Shown here: in pieces, positions 1 through 12,967 of the stretch
How positions within the stretch are numbered: the stretch's first letter is position 1
Layout: each line of letters starts with the position of its first letter
Origin: Melieria omissa
Lineage: Eukaryota; Arthropoda; Insecta; Diptera; Ulidiidae
Assembly: GCA_963971225.1 (NCBI GenBank)
Contig: OZ020270.1
Span: 18,226,488 to 18,290,487 of the forward strand
Direction of reading: 5' to 3'
DNA length: 64,000 nucleotides
Translations under genes and position numbers: made by a program
Notes under the pieces: model-generated
The model's input: the letters and a program-made list of their open reading frames with translations, nothing else
What the model was told of the DNA's origin: nothing
Database searches by the model: none

Positions 1-2645
<2,645 letters not shown>

Positions 2646-2646
<1 letters not shown>

Positions 2647-2663
2647 GGCGCCCGAGCAGGGAC
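2646..2663 (+). promoter_or_regulatory. Primer binding site, tRNA-Lys type (A copy 1)
   Basis: The 18 bases TGGCGCCCGAGCAGGGAC follow the LTR. They are complementary to the 3' end of tRNA-Lys(UUU) at all but one position, and that one is a G-U wobble. This primes minus-strand synthesis and fixes the LTR/internal boundary. Confidence 0.88.
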
Positions 2664-2925
2664 CTGACTGCGATTCCTACGGGACCCTCCAGTCAGGCTT
2701 GTAATTTCAAGTATAACAAACCAATCAATCCTGCGATTCCTACGGGACCCTCCAGGATATAACAATTATGCCGACTGCGACTCCTACGGGACCCTCCAGT
2801 CAGGTTAAACAATTGAATATGTAAATATATAAAAATTAAGAAACTGATCGACCCTGCGATTCCTACGGGACCCTCCAGGGTATAACCACCTGCTGGCTGA
2901 GATCCTGTAAATCAGGCCCTCCAGC
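2663..2925 (+). promoter_or_regulatory. Leader repeat: four or five stem-loops with a constant loop (A copy 1)
   Basis: A 19-base core CGATTCCTACGGGACCCTC (one T-to-C change in the third copy) occurs four times, each enclosed by complementary arms that differ between copies: 2663-2697 (8 bp, CCTGACTG/CAGTCAGG), 2728-2758 (6 bp, ATCCTG/CAGGAT), 2771-2804 (7 bp with one bulged A) and 2851-2881 (6 bp, ACCCTG/CAGGGT). A degenerate fifth lies at 2892-2925 (GCTGG/CCAGC). Changing arms around a constant loop indicates selection on RNA structure. Position just after the primer site suggests packaging, dimerisation or translation control; that function is inferred. The remaining leader, 2926-3476, has no gene I can recognise and becomes A-rich from about 3170. 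Confidence 0.82.
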
Positions 2926-3476
2926 TTATGTACGGATCCTTGGTCATGGTTAGACGACAGGTCATTCCGCTTAGCGGAGAATCATTACGGCCAGGATACT
3001 GTACGGTGGAGTTAGTCGTGCCATTAGTAGGTCGCTGACAAGCATAAACGTCAGCTTCCAAACGGGGCAACCACGACGCTCCCGAAGCAGTAAATCAGTA
3101 ACAAAGGAACGTCGCTCGGGTGGACGCCAGGCCAACTAGCTCCAATCTTGTTTTTGCTAAAATTGCGGTGGAAAAAATAAAAAGAAAACCTACAACAAAA
3201 GAAAAAAAAAAAAAAAAATTTCAAAAATAAAAGTGAAAAAGAACCACGTATAGTTGCCGATACAAATTGCAGAAGAACTTACAAGATTTTGAAATAAAAG
3301 TGCAAGGTCGAAGGTGAAAAAGATCGAGAACTCAAAATATCTTCTCGAAAAAAAAGCAGTGCAAAAATTTAAGAAAAAAACCTACATCAAGAACAAAGGT
3401 GCACGGACGAGGTAGAAGGGATCGAAGAAGAAGGCGCAAGGATTGCTGAAATCGACAAGACGTAGACGTAGCAAGG

Positions 3477-4283
3477 ATGGAAGACTTGAGTAAAGCAGTG
3501 ACAGAACTGACGGGGGCGGTGAATGCGCTCCTCGAGCAAATTCGCGGGCTCGAGCCCCGGCTAGGCGTAGATACCGCAAAGAAATCGCGTTATCAAGCAA
3601 ATACTGTAAGTGTACCTACGGTTGACAAAAATAAAAACCGCTCTTCCCATTCCCAGATGCGCAAAATAGTCCAACCAACGTTTGCAACGAAAACATTTAG
3701 TTATAAGCGAGGTGATAACAAAATACTGGGACTGATAGGCGTTGAGTATGTAATCAAAATGCTTAAAGGCTCTGGTGACTTAAATGCGAGGTTTGAGTGT
3801 GGGTTATGCGAACTTATGTCGGATGGGTCTGGTATGCAAGATCACTTGATGGGCTACAATCACCGTCTGAAATTTTGCGAAAACCACTTTCCGACTGCCA
3901 TACGGCAATGCCGACAATATATCGGAAAAATTCCTGAAGAGGATGCTCAGAGAGTTATGTTACAAATTTTGAAAAAATTGGCTGTCGCTATAGAGAAACA
4001 TCATGGCCGAGATTTGCCGTATGAATGCATGGAGCATGATTTTAATATCAATCGTTACGAGATTCTTTCAAAAATATTTTCAGTTCGTCATGCCTCTGAA
4101 CTATATGGCCCTACTTTTACTCATATAGTAAATTCAAGAGACGTTGAGCAGTTAGTCGCAACAAGGCATAACCTTGTTCCCCCGAAATCTTCGAATAAGG
4201 CAGGTGACAGGGTTTACGTGAGAGATAAACAGAAAAAAGAAAATAAGCAAAAATATATATTTCCTCTCAGGCGCAATAAATAA
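3477..4283 (+). CDS. Chimeric ORF: gag-like start, C2H2 zinc-finger segment, integrase C-terminal fragment (A copy 1)
   Basis: A 268-residue ORF is the only substantial coding frame of element A. Residues 1-30 form a leucine-rich, probably helical start in the place gag should occupy. Residues about 83-140 contain a single finger of matrin/U1 type, C108-x2-C111-x11-H123-x5-H129, followed by HRLKFCENHFP, a layout of cellular nucleic-acid-binding proteins rather than the CCHC knuckle of retroelements. Residues 145-240 are basic and helical with no family I recognise. Residues 242-260 (GDRVYVRDKQ and a lysine-rich run) resemble the integrase tail of element B (GGKVFVADKQ). I infer that a cellular coding segment replaced most of gag-pol. 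The product could bind nucleic acid. A GTAAGT at 3606-3611 could be a splice donor. The donor gene is unknown. Confidence 0.75.
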   Translation: MEDLSKAVTELTGAVNALLEQIRGLEPRLGVDTAKKSRYQANTVSVPTVDKNKNRSSHSQMRKIVQPTFATKTFSYKRGDNKILGLIGVEYVIKMLKGSGDLNARFECGLCELMSDGSGMQDHLMGYNHRLKFCENHFPTAIRQCRQYIGKIPEEDAQRVMLQILKKLAVAIEKHHGRDLPYECMEHDFNINRYEILSKIFSVRHASELYGPTFTHIVNSRDVEQLVATRHNLVPPKSSNKAGDRVYVRDKQKKENKQKYIFPLRRNK

Positions 4284-4372
4284 AAAAGAAAATAAGCAAA
4301 AATATATCTTTCATCTCAGGCGCAATAAATAAAAAAGAAAATAAGCAAAAATACATATTTCCTCTCAGGCGC
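4233..4372 (+). repeat. Three 49-bp tandem repeats (A copy 1)
   Basis: Units start near 4233, 4282 and 4331; each carries AAAATAAGC and a CTCTCAGGCGC end. Because 49 is not a multiple of three, the expansion shifts frame, and it supplies the stop that ends the chimeric ORF. Confidence 0.88.
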
Positions 4373-4386
4373 CCTGTGAACCCTAG

Positions 4387-4509
4387 GAATTCTTTAGTAA
4401 TATGGACGATATCCACAAGAGCCACATTAAAAACATAGACCAAACAACCAAAAATCCCAAAGGTAACAGAAGTAGTCAGGGCAACAGGGGGGGTTCACAG
4501 GAAAAATAA
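4387..4509 (+). pseudogene. Integrase C-terminal tail remnant (A copy 1)
   Basis: An open stretch of about 40 codons in a different frame from the preceding ORF encodes IHKSHIKN, nearly the same as the end of the element B integrase tail (RIHKSHIKN), then an N/G/S-rich end and TAA at 4507-4509. It is the 3' end of a former pol gene separated by the 49-bp repeats. Confidence 0.75.
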
Positions 4510-4525
4510 AAAGAAAAAAAAAGAG

Positions 4526-4573
<48 letters not shown>

Positions 4574-5097
4574 CAAAAAACACAAATAAAAAACACGAAG
4601 AGAGGAAAGAACACAAAAGAGAAATAAAAAAACACAAATAAAAAACACGAAGAGAGGAAAAAAACACCAAACATAAAAAGCAAAAAACACAAGGAAAAAA
4701 CACGAAGAGAGGAAAAAAACACCAAACATAAAAAGCAAAAAACACAAGGAAAAGACACAAAGAAAACAAGAGAAACGAATTGGCCCGAAGAAGCAACAGA
4801 GAAAAGAAAAAACACACTATTCAAAAAAAAAAAAGAGGAAAAAATACATAAAGCCCAAATTAACAAAAACGGAAAAACACTTTTTACCAATAAAAATAAA
4901 GGATAAATGTAATATAATATATATAATACAATACATCTACTAGGAGAAAAATTTTGATTGATTTCAAAATTAGCCTTAAGAATCCTTACGTAAACAATTG
5001 TCAATTTACCCTTAAGAGTATGATAATAACAAACAGAATTAATGGTAATGGTCTAGTAGTAGTAACAGTAATAGAAATTCAACTCTGTAATCAATAA

Positions 5098-5165
<68 letters not shown>

Positions 5166-5604
5166 GTTATATTATAATCCGGCAACCCTTATTAACTACT
5201 ACTATTTCTAACTATTACTATTAATATTACTACTACAAATACTATAACAATTATAACAACATGTATAACAACTAAGTTTAACCAACTACTAATACTAATG
5301 TAACTACTGCTTAGAGAAGAAAATGAAAATTGTAAGGAGTTCAGTTCGAAAATAAAGATTGTTGAAACAGCATCGAACCTATTTTATAATTATATATATA
5401 TATATATTAGCATATATTAGCAATTACGGAAAATTACAACCTAGAAGCCACTACATAATACAGAAATCAATCAAAATAACAAAAGAAATTGCATACGAAT
5501 AAGCAAATGAGATGTCCTAGAACAAGGAAGAAGTCCACTCAAATGAATGGAACAATTTTTAGCAAGTAGTACAACATGTTTTAGCAAGTACAACATGTTT
5601 CAGA
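4510..5604 (+). other. A-rich filler between pol and env remnants (A copy 1)
   Basis: No gene seen. It holds a 45-base poly-A run (4528-4572), imperfect repeats built from AAACACGAAGAGAGGAAA (about 4573-4760), a second A run of 52 bases (5100-5151) running into (AT)n, and low-complexity ACT/ATA sequence. Antisense frames encode only poly-Phe and are artefacts. A runs at this position are the only places where the four A copies differ in length. Confidence 0.85.
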
Positions 5605-6189
5605 ATGATTACGATGGCTATGACGACGGTACGCGGCCTACACGTGTTCGAGTATAAGTCTCCAATCGTCACCATGAAGGAGGGCAACGCTCGGATTCTG
5701 AATGGGAACTTCAACCTGGTACACGTCATGAACATACAACAATACGAAGAGTTGGTGGGAGAAATAAAAGAAGCTGTCAAGGATGTTGAAGTGACCGAAA
5801 GGAAGACACACTGTTTCTCAGCAACTTTTTTGGCCCCGCCACGTCGGGAAACTACTCGAGAAATCTTAATGGAACCTACATCATCCAGATCCAGAACGAG
5901 TCGGTGCTAATAAAGGACAAGCTCTTTTCAACCCGATCACGTAAGCTATTTGCACCAGCTAAGCCTGAAGAACATCGACAGACTCCAGGATCTGCAGGTT
6001 AAATCAAATGTTTCATTAGCCACCGACATAATTATCGTCACTATAATAATTCTTTGCTCGCTGATAATATGGAAATATCTTACGAGGAATCTCCACATCC
6101 CTCGCATATACCCCATAATCGAGCACACGGCATCCCCCGCTAAACCACCACGCCTAACATCACTTAATCTGCGGGACGCAGATATTTGA
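5605..6189 (+). pseudogene. env: env remnant, internally deleted and frameshifted (A copy 1)
   Basis: Three pieces align by eye with the env of element B. 5605-5910 begins with the N-terminal part (VFEYKSPIV and ILNGNFNLVH against IFKYDSPLV and IVNGHFKLVH in B). A later ectodomain stretch with NLNGTYIIQ lies near 5862 in another frame. 5950-6189 holds the membrane-anchor end, with a hydrophobic segment ILCSLIIW and a short basic tail. The furin-type site and most of the ectodomain are missing, so no working envelope protein is expected. Confidence 0.82.
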
Positions 6190-6198
6190 AGGGGGAGG
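6167..6198 (+). promoter_or_regulatory. Pre-PPT hairpin and polypurine tract (A copy 1)
   Basis: A perfect 7-bp hairpin ATCTGCG-GGA-CGCAGAT (6167-6183) lies four bases before the purine tract GAAGGGGGAGG (6188-6198) that abuts the next LTR. The tract primes plus-strand DNA synthesis. The same hairpin precedes the tract in element B, although the env reading frame has changed. Confidence 0.85.
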
Positions 6199-6557
6199 AG
6201 TTAACACAACCGGTGCACCCGTTACGACACGCATCACGCGGCACTGCAACGTGTGTAGTTTCCCACCAACTCGGAATGCAATCGAAGCACCGTGTAACCC
6301 GAAACTCCTTGCGTTGCCCAATTCTGCTGACTCCACTTCTACCGGCGGCGGTGCCGCGGCCGAGTCAGCATTTACCAGCAGCAATGCCGAGGTTTAGTTT
6401 AAGCTGTTAATTAGAATAAGTTTAGTTGGTTTTTGGGAGCGGAACTGAATAAACGGTTTAAAAGTAAGATTGGAGTTTTATTTGCTAGCGCGAGGAGCTC
6501 CCCGAGGGAGTTCCTCGCGCTCATTTTTTTGGCGGCCACCTGGCGGCGACCTTAACT
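6199..6557 (+). repeat. A LTR 2 (internal, shared by copies 1 and 2)
   Basis: 359 bp, same length and apparently the same sequence as LTR 1. It serves as 3' LTR for copy 1 and 5' LTR for copy 2. The hairpin lies at 6487-6521. Confidence 0.93.
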
Positions 6558-6574
6558 GGCGCCCGAGCAGGGAC
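6557..6574 (+). promoter_or_regulatory. Primer binding site (A copy 2)
   Basis: Same 18-base tRNA-Lys-type site as in copy 1. Confidence 0.88.
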
Positions 6575-6836
6575 CTGACTGCGATTCCTACGGGACCCTC
6601 CAGTCAGGCTTGTAATTTCAAGTATAACAAACCAATCAATCCTGCGATTCCTACGGGACCCTCCAGGATATAACAATTATGCCGACTGCGACTCCTACGG
6701 GACCCTCCAGTCAGGTTAAACAATTGAATATGTAAATATATAAAAATTAAGAAACTGATCGACCCTGCGATTCCTACGGGACCCTCCAGGGTATAACCAC
6801 CTGCTGGCTGAGATCCTGTAAATCAGGCCCTCCAGC
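6574..6836 (+). promoter_or_regulatory. Leader stem-loop repeats (A copy 2)
   Basis: Stem-loops at 6574-6608, 6639-6669, 6682-6715 and 6762-6792, plus the degenerate 6803-6836. Leader 6837-7387 shows nothing further that I recognise. Confidence 0.82.
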
Positions 6837-7387
6837 TTATGTACGGATCCTTGGTCATGGTTAGACGACAGGTCATTCCGCTTAGCGGAGAATCATTACG
6901 GCCAGGATACTGTACGGTGGAGTTAGTCGTGCCATTAGTAGGTCGCTGACAAGCATAAACGTCAGCTTCCAAACGGGGCAACCACGACGCTCCCGAAGCA
7001 GTAAATCAGTAACAAAGGAACGTCGCTCGGGTGGACGCCAGGCCAACTAGCTCCAATCTTGTTTTTGCTAAAATTGCGGTGGAAAAAATAAAAAGAAAAC
7101 CTACAACAAAAGAAAAAAAAAAAAAAAAATTTCAAAAATAAAAGTGAAAAAGAACCACGTATAGTTGCCGATACAAATTGCAGAAGAACTTACAAGATTT
7201 TGAAATAAAAGTGCAAGGTCGAAGGTGAAAAAGATCGAGAACTCAAAATATCTTCTCGAAAAAAAAGCAGTGCAAAAATTTAAGAAAAAAACCTACATCA
7301 AGAACAAAGGTGCACGGACGAGGTAGAAGGGATCGAAGAAGAAGGCGCAAGGATTGCTGAAATCGACAAGACGTAGACGTAGCAAGG

Positions 7388-8194
7388 ATGGAAGACTTGA
7401 GTAAAGCAGTGACAGAACTGACGGGGGCGGTGAATGCGCTCCTCGAGCAAATTCGCGGGCTCGAGCCCCGGCTAGGCGTAGATACCGCAAAGAAATCGCG
7501 TTATCAAGCAAATACTGTAAGTGTACCTACGGTTGACAAAAATAAAAACCGCTCTTCCCATTCCCAGATGCGCAAAATAGTCCAACCAACGTTTGCAACG
7601 AAAACATTTAGTTATAAGCGAGGTGATAACAAAATACTGGGACTGATAGGCGTTGAGTATGTAATCAAAATGCTTAAAGGCTCTGGTGACTTAAATGCGA
7701 GGTTTGAGTGTGGGTTATGCGAACTTATGTCGGATGGGTCTGGTATGCAAGATCACTTGATGGGCTACAATCACCGTCTGAAATTTTGCGAAAACCACTT
7801 TCCGACTGCCATACGGCAATGCCGACAATATATCGGAAAAATTCCTGAAGAGGATGCTCAGAGAGTTATGTTACAAATTTTGAAAAAATTGGCTGTCGCT
7901 ATAGAGAAACATCATGGCCGAGATTTGCCGTATGAATGCATGGAGCATGATTTTAATATCAATCGTTACGAGATTCTTTCAAAAATATTTTCAGTTCGTC
8001 ATGCCTCTGAACTATATGGCCCTACTTTTACTCATATAGTAAATTCAAGAGACGTTGAGCAGTTAGTCGCAACAAGGCATAACCTTGTTCCCCCGAAATC
8101 TTCGAATAAGGCAGGTGACAGGGTTTACGTGAGAGATAAACAGAAAAAAGAAAATAAGCAAAAATATATATTTCCTCTCAGGCGCAATAAATAA
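7388..8194 (+). CDS. Chimeric zinc-finger ORF (A copy 2)
   Basis: The 268-residue translation is identical to copy 1, including the finger cysteines and histidines and the integrase-like end. The frame is intact in all four copies. Confidence 0.75.
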   Translation: MEDLSKAVTELTGAVNALLEQIRGLEPRLGVDTAKKSRYQANTVSVPTVDKNKNRSSHSQMRKIVQPTFATKTFSYKRGDNKILGLIGVEYVIKMLKGSGDLNARFECGLCELMSDGSGMQDHLMGYNHRLKFCENHFPTAIRQCRQYIGKIPEEDAQRVMLQILKKLAVAIEKHHGRDLPYECMEHDFNINRYEILSKIFSVRHASELYGPTFTHIVNSRDVEQLVATRHNLVPPKSSNKAGDRVYVRDKQKKENKQKYIFPLRRNK

Positions 8195-8283
8195 AAAAGA
8201 AAATAAGCAAAAATATATCTTTCATCTCAGGCGCAATAAATAAAAAAGAAAATAAGCAAAAATACATATTTCCTCTCAGGCGC
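8144..8283 (+). repeat. Three 49-bp tandem repeats (A copy 2)
   Basis: Same three-unit expansion as in copy 1, ending the chimeric ORF. Confidence 0.87.
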
Positions 8284-8297
8284 CCTGTGAACCCTAG

Positions 8298-8420
8298 GAA
8301 TTCTTTAGTAATATGGACGATATCCACAAGAGCCACATTAAAAACATAGACCAAACAACCAAAAATCCCAAAGGTAACAGAAGTAGTCAGGGCAACAGGG
8401 GGGGTTCACAGGAAAAATAA
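8298..8420 (+). pseudogene. Integrase C-terminal tail remnant (A copy 2)
   Basis: Same 40-codon fragment as copy 1, out of frame with the upstream ORF. Confidence 0.73.
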
Positions 8421-8436
8421 AAAGAAAAAAAAAGAG

Positions 8437-8485
<49 letters not shown>

Positions 8486-9009
8486 CAAAAAACACAAATA
8501 AAAAACACGAAGAGAGGAAAGAACACAAAAGAGAAATAAAAAAACACAAATAAAAAACACGAAGAGAGGAAAAAAACACCAAACATAAAAAGCAAAAAAC
8601 ACAAGGAAAAAACACGAAGAGAGGAAAAAAACACCAAACATAAAAAGCAAAAAACACAAGGAAAAGACACAAAGAAAACAAGAGAAACGAATTGGCCCGA
8701 AGAAGCAACAGAGAAAAGAAAAAACACACTATTCAAAAAAAAAAAAGAGGAAAAAATACATAAAGCCCAAATTAACAAAAACGGAAAAACACTTTTTACC
8801 AATAAAAATAAAGGATAAATGTAATATAATATATATAATACAATACATCTACTAGGAGAAAAATTTTGATTGATTTCAAAATTAGCCTTAAGAATCCTTA
8901 CGTAAACAATTGTCAATTTACCCTTAAGAGTATGATAATAACAAACAGAATTAATGGTAATGGTCTAGTAGTAGTAACAGTAATAGAAATTCAACTCTGT
9001 AATCAATAA

Positions 9010-9081
<72 letters not shown>

Positions 9082-9520
9082 GTTATATTATAATCCGGCA
9101 ACCCTTATTAACTACTACTATTTCTAACTATTACTATTAATATTACTACTACAAATACTATAACAATTATAACAACATGTATAACAACTAAGTTTAACCA
9201 ACTACTAATACTAATGTAACTACTGCTTAGAGAAGAAAATGAAAATTGTAAGGAGTTCAGTTCGAAAATAAAGATTGTTGAAACAGCATCGAACCTATTT
9301 TATAATTATATATATATATATATTAGCATATATTAGCAATTACGGAAAATTACAACCTAGAAGCCACTACATAATACAGAAATCAATCAAAATAACAAAA
9401 GAAATTGCATACGAATAAGCAAATGAGATGTCCTAGAACAAGGAAGAAGTCCACTCAAATGAATGGAACAATTTTTAGCAAGTAGTACAACATGTTTTAG
9501 CAAGTACAACATGTTTCAGA
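8421..9520 (+). other. A-rich filler (A copy 2)
   Basis: No gene. Poly-A runs are 46 bases (8439-8484) and 56 bases (9012-9067), which accounts for the 5 extra bases of this unit. Confidence 0.85.
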
Positions 9521-10105
9521 ATGATTACGATGGCTATGACGACGGTACGCGGCCTACACGTGTTCGAGTATAAGTCTCCAATCGTCACCATGAAGGAGGG
9601 CAACGCTCGGATTCTGAATGGGAACTTCAACCTGGTACACGTCATGAACATACAACAATACGAAGAGTTGGTGGGAGAAATAAAAGAAGCTGTCAAGGAT
9701 GTTGAAGTGACCGAAAGGAAGACACACTGTTTCTCAGCAACTTTTTTGGCCCCGCCACGTCGGGAAACTACTCGAGAAATCTTAATGGAACCTACATCAT
9801 CCAGATCCAGAACGAGTCGGTGCTAATAAAGGACAAGCTCTTTTCAACCCGATCACGTAAGCTATTTGCACCAGCTAAGCCTGAAGAACATCGACAGACT
9901 CCAGGATCTGCAGGTTAAATCAAATGTTTCATTAGCCACCGACATAATTATCGTCACTATAATAATTCTTTGCTCGCTGATAATATGGAAATATCTTACG
10001 AGGAATCTCCACATCCCTCGCATATACCCCATAATCGAGCACACGGCATCCCCCGCTAAACCACCACGCCTAACATCACTTAATCTGCGGGACGCAGATA
10101 TTTGA
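9521..10105 (+). pseudogene. env: env remnant (A copy 2)
   Basis: N-terminal piece 9521-9826 and membrane-anchor piece 9866-10105, with the same breaks as copy 1. Confidence 0.8.
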
Positions 10106-10114
10106 AGGGGGAGG
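10083..10114 (+). promoter_or_regulatory. Pre-PPT hairpin and polypurine tract (A copy 2)
   Basis: Hairpin 10083-10099, purine tract 10104-10114, abutting LTR 3. Confidence 0.85.
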
Positions 10115-10473
10115 AGTTAACACAACCGGTGCACCCGTTACGACACGCATCACGCGGCACTGCAACGTGTGTAGTTTCCCACCAACTCGGAATGCAATCG
10201 AAGCACCGTGTAACCCGAAACTCCTTGCGTTGCCCAATTCTGCTGACTCCACTTCTACCGGCGGCGGTGCCGCGGCCGAGTCAGCATTTACCAGCAGCAA
10301 TGCCGAGGTTTAGTTTAAGCTGTTAATTAGAATAAGTTTAGTTGGTTTTTGGGAGCGGAACTGAATAAACGGTTTAAAAGTAAGATTGGAGTTTTATTTG
10401 CTAGCGCGAGGAGCTCCCCGAGGGAGTTCCTCGCGCTCATTTTTTTGGCGGCCACCTGGCGGCGACCTTAACT
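10115..10473 (+). repeat. A LTR 3 (internal)
   Basis: 359 bp, shared between copies 2 and 3. Confidence 0.93.
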
Positions 10474-10490
10474 GGCGCCCGAGCAGGGAC
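10473..10490 (+). promoter_or_regulatory. Primer binding site (A copy 3)
   Basis: Same tRNA-Lys-type site. Confidence 0.88.
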
Positions 10491-10752
10491 CTGACTGCGA
10501 TTCCTACGGGACCCTCCAGTCAGGCTTGTAATTTCAAGTATAACAAACCAATCAATCCTGCGATTCCTACGGGACCCTCCAGGATATAACAATTATGCCG
10601 ACTGCGACTCCTACGGGACCCTCCAGTCAGGTTAAACAATTGAATATGTAAATATATAAAAATTAAGAAACTGATCGACCCTGCGATTCCTACGGGACCC
10701 TCCAGGGTATAACCACCTGCTGGCTGAGATCCTGTAAATCAGGCCCTCCAGC
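10490..10752 (+). promoter_or_regulatory. Leader stem-loop repeats (A copy 3)
   Basis: Four stem-loops plus the degenerate fifth, in the same order and spacing as copy 1. Leader 10753-11303 shows nothing else. Confidence 0.82.
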
Positions 10753-11303
10753 TTATGTACGGATCCTTGGTCATGGTTAGACGACAGGTCATTCCGCTTA
10801 GCGGAGAATCATTACGGCCAGGATACTGTACGGTGGAGTTAGTCGTGCCATTAGTAGGTCGCTGACAAGCATAAACGTCAGCTTCCAAACGGGGCAACCA
10901 CGACGCTCCCGAAGCAGTAAATCAGTAACAAAGGAACGTCGCTCGGGTGGACGCCAGGCCAACTAGCTCCAATCTTGTTTTTGCTAAAATTGCGGTGGAA
11001 AAAATAAAAAGAAAACCTACAACAAAAGAAAAAAAAAAAAAAAAATTTCAAAAATAAAAGTGAAAAAGAACCACGTATAGTTGCCGATACAAATTGCAGA
11101 AGAACTTACAAGATTTTGAAATAAAAGTGCAAGGTCGAAGGTGAAAAAGATCGAGAACTCAAAATATCTTCTCGAAAAAAAAGCAGTGCAAAAATTTAAG
11201 AAAAAAACCTACATCAAGAACAAAGGTGCACGGACGAGGTAGAAGGGATCGAAGAAGAAGGCGCAAGGATTGCTGAAATCGACAAGACGTAGACGTAGCA
11301 AGG

Positions 11304-12110
11304 ATGGAAGACTTGAGTAAAGCAGTGACAGAACTGACGGGGGCGGTGAATGCGCTCCTCGAGCAAATTCGCGGGCTCGAGCCCCGGCTAGGCGTAGATA
11401 CCGCAAAGAAATCGCGTTATCAAGCAAATACTGTAAGTGTACCTACGGTTGACAAAAATAAAAACCGCTCTTCCCATTCCCAGATGCGCAAAATAGTCCA
11501 ACCAACGTTTGCAACGAAAACATTTAGTTATAAGCGAGGTGATAACAAAATACTGGGACTGATAGGCGTTGAGTATGTAATCAAAATGCTTAAAGGCTCT
11601 GGTGACTTAAATGCGAGGTTTGAGTGTGGGTTATGCGAACTTATGTCGGATGGGTCTGGTATGCAAGATCACTTGATGGGCTACAATCACCGTCTGAAAT
11701 TTTGCGAAAACCACTTTCCGACTGCCATACGGCAATGCCGACAATATATCGGAAAAATTCCTGAAGAGGATGCTCAGAGAGTTATGTTACAAATTTTGAA
11801 AAAATTGGCTGTCGCTATAGAGAAACATCATGGCCGAGATTTGCCGTATGAATGCATGGAGCATGATTTTAATATCAATCGTTACGAGATTCTTTCAAAA
11901 ATATTTTCAGTTCGTCATGCCTCTGAACTATATGGCCCTACTTTTACTCATATAGTAAATTCAAGAGACGTTGAGCAGTTAGTCGCAACAAGGCATAACC
12001 TTGTTCCCCCGAAATCTTCGAATAAGGCAGGTGACAGGGTTTACGTGAGAGATAAACAGAAAAAAGAAAATAAGCAAAAATATATATTTCCTCTCAGGCG
12101 CAATAAATAA
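11304..12110 (+). CDS. Chimeric zinc-finger ORF (A copy 3)
   Basis: 268 residues, identical in translation to copy 1. Confidence 0.75.
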   Translation: MEDLSKAVTELTGAVNALLEQIRGLEPRLGVDTAKKSRYQANTVSVPTVDKNKNRSSHSQMRKIVQPTFATKTFSYKRGDNKILGLIGVEYVIKMLKGSGDLNARFECGLCELMSDGSGMQDHLMGYNHRLKFCENHFPTAIRQCRQYIGKIPEEDAQRVMLQILKKLAVAIEKHHGRDLPYECMEHDFNINRYEILSKIFSVRHASELYGPTFTHIVNSRDVEQLVATRHNLVPPKSSNKAGDRVYVRDKQKKENKQKYIFPLRRNK

Positions 12111-12199
12111 AAAAGAAAATAAGCAAAAATATATCTTTCATCTCAGGCGCAATAAATAAAAAAGAAAATAAGCAAAAATACATATTTCCTCTCAGGCGC
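12060..12199 (+). repeat. Three 49-bp tandem repeats (A copy 3)
   Basis: Same as copy 1. Confidence 0.87.
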
Positions 12200-12213
12200 C
12201 CTGTGAACCCTAG

Positions 12214-12336
12214 GAATTCTTTAGTAATATGGACGATATCCACAAGAGCCACATTAAAAACATAGACCAAACAACCAAAAATCCCAAAGGTAACAGAAGT
12301 AGTCAGGGCAACAGGGGGGGTTCACAGGAAAAATAA
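12214..12336 (+). pseudogene. Integrase C-terminal tail remnant (A copy 3)
   Basis: Same fragment as copy 1. Confidence 0.73.
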
Positions 12337-12352
12337 AAAGAAAAAAAAAGAG

Positions 12353-12400
<48 letters not shown>

Positions 12401-12926
12401 CAAAAAACACAAATAAAAAACACGAAGAGAGGAAAGAACACAAAAGAGAAATAAAAAAACACAAATAAAAAACACGAAGAGAGGAAAAAAACACCAAACA
12501 TAAAAAGCAAAAAACACAAGGAAAAAACACGAAGAGAGGAAAAAAACACCAAACATAAAAAGCAAAAAACACAAGGAAAAGACACAAAGAAAACAAGAGA
12601 AACGAATTGGCCCGAAGAAGCAACAGAGAAAAGAAAAAACACACTATTCAAAAAAAAAAAAGAGGAAAAAATACATAAAGCCCAAATTAACAAAAACGGA
12701 AAAACACTTTTTACCAATAAAAATAAAGGATAAATGTAATATAATATATATAATACAATACATCTACTAGGAGAAAAATTTTGATTGATTTCAAAATTAG
12801 CCTTAAGAATCCTTACGTAAACAATTGTCAATTTACCCTTAAGAGTATGATAATAACAAACAGAATTAATGGTAATGGTCTAGTAGTAGTAACAGTAATA
12901 GAAATTCAACTCTGTAATCAATAAAT

Positions 12927-12967
<41 letters not shown>

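Noticed and set aside
2663..2881. Regular 25-bp repeats in the leader resembling a CRISPR array
   Set aside because: Spacing is irregular (about 31-80 bases), there are few units, arms covary, and the context is an insect LTR element.
4427..5004. Antisense frames rich in Phe in the A-rich filler (repeated in each A copy)
   Set aside because: They are translations of poly-T complement and change with A-run length.
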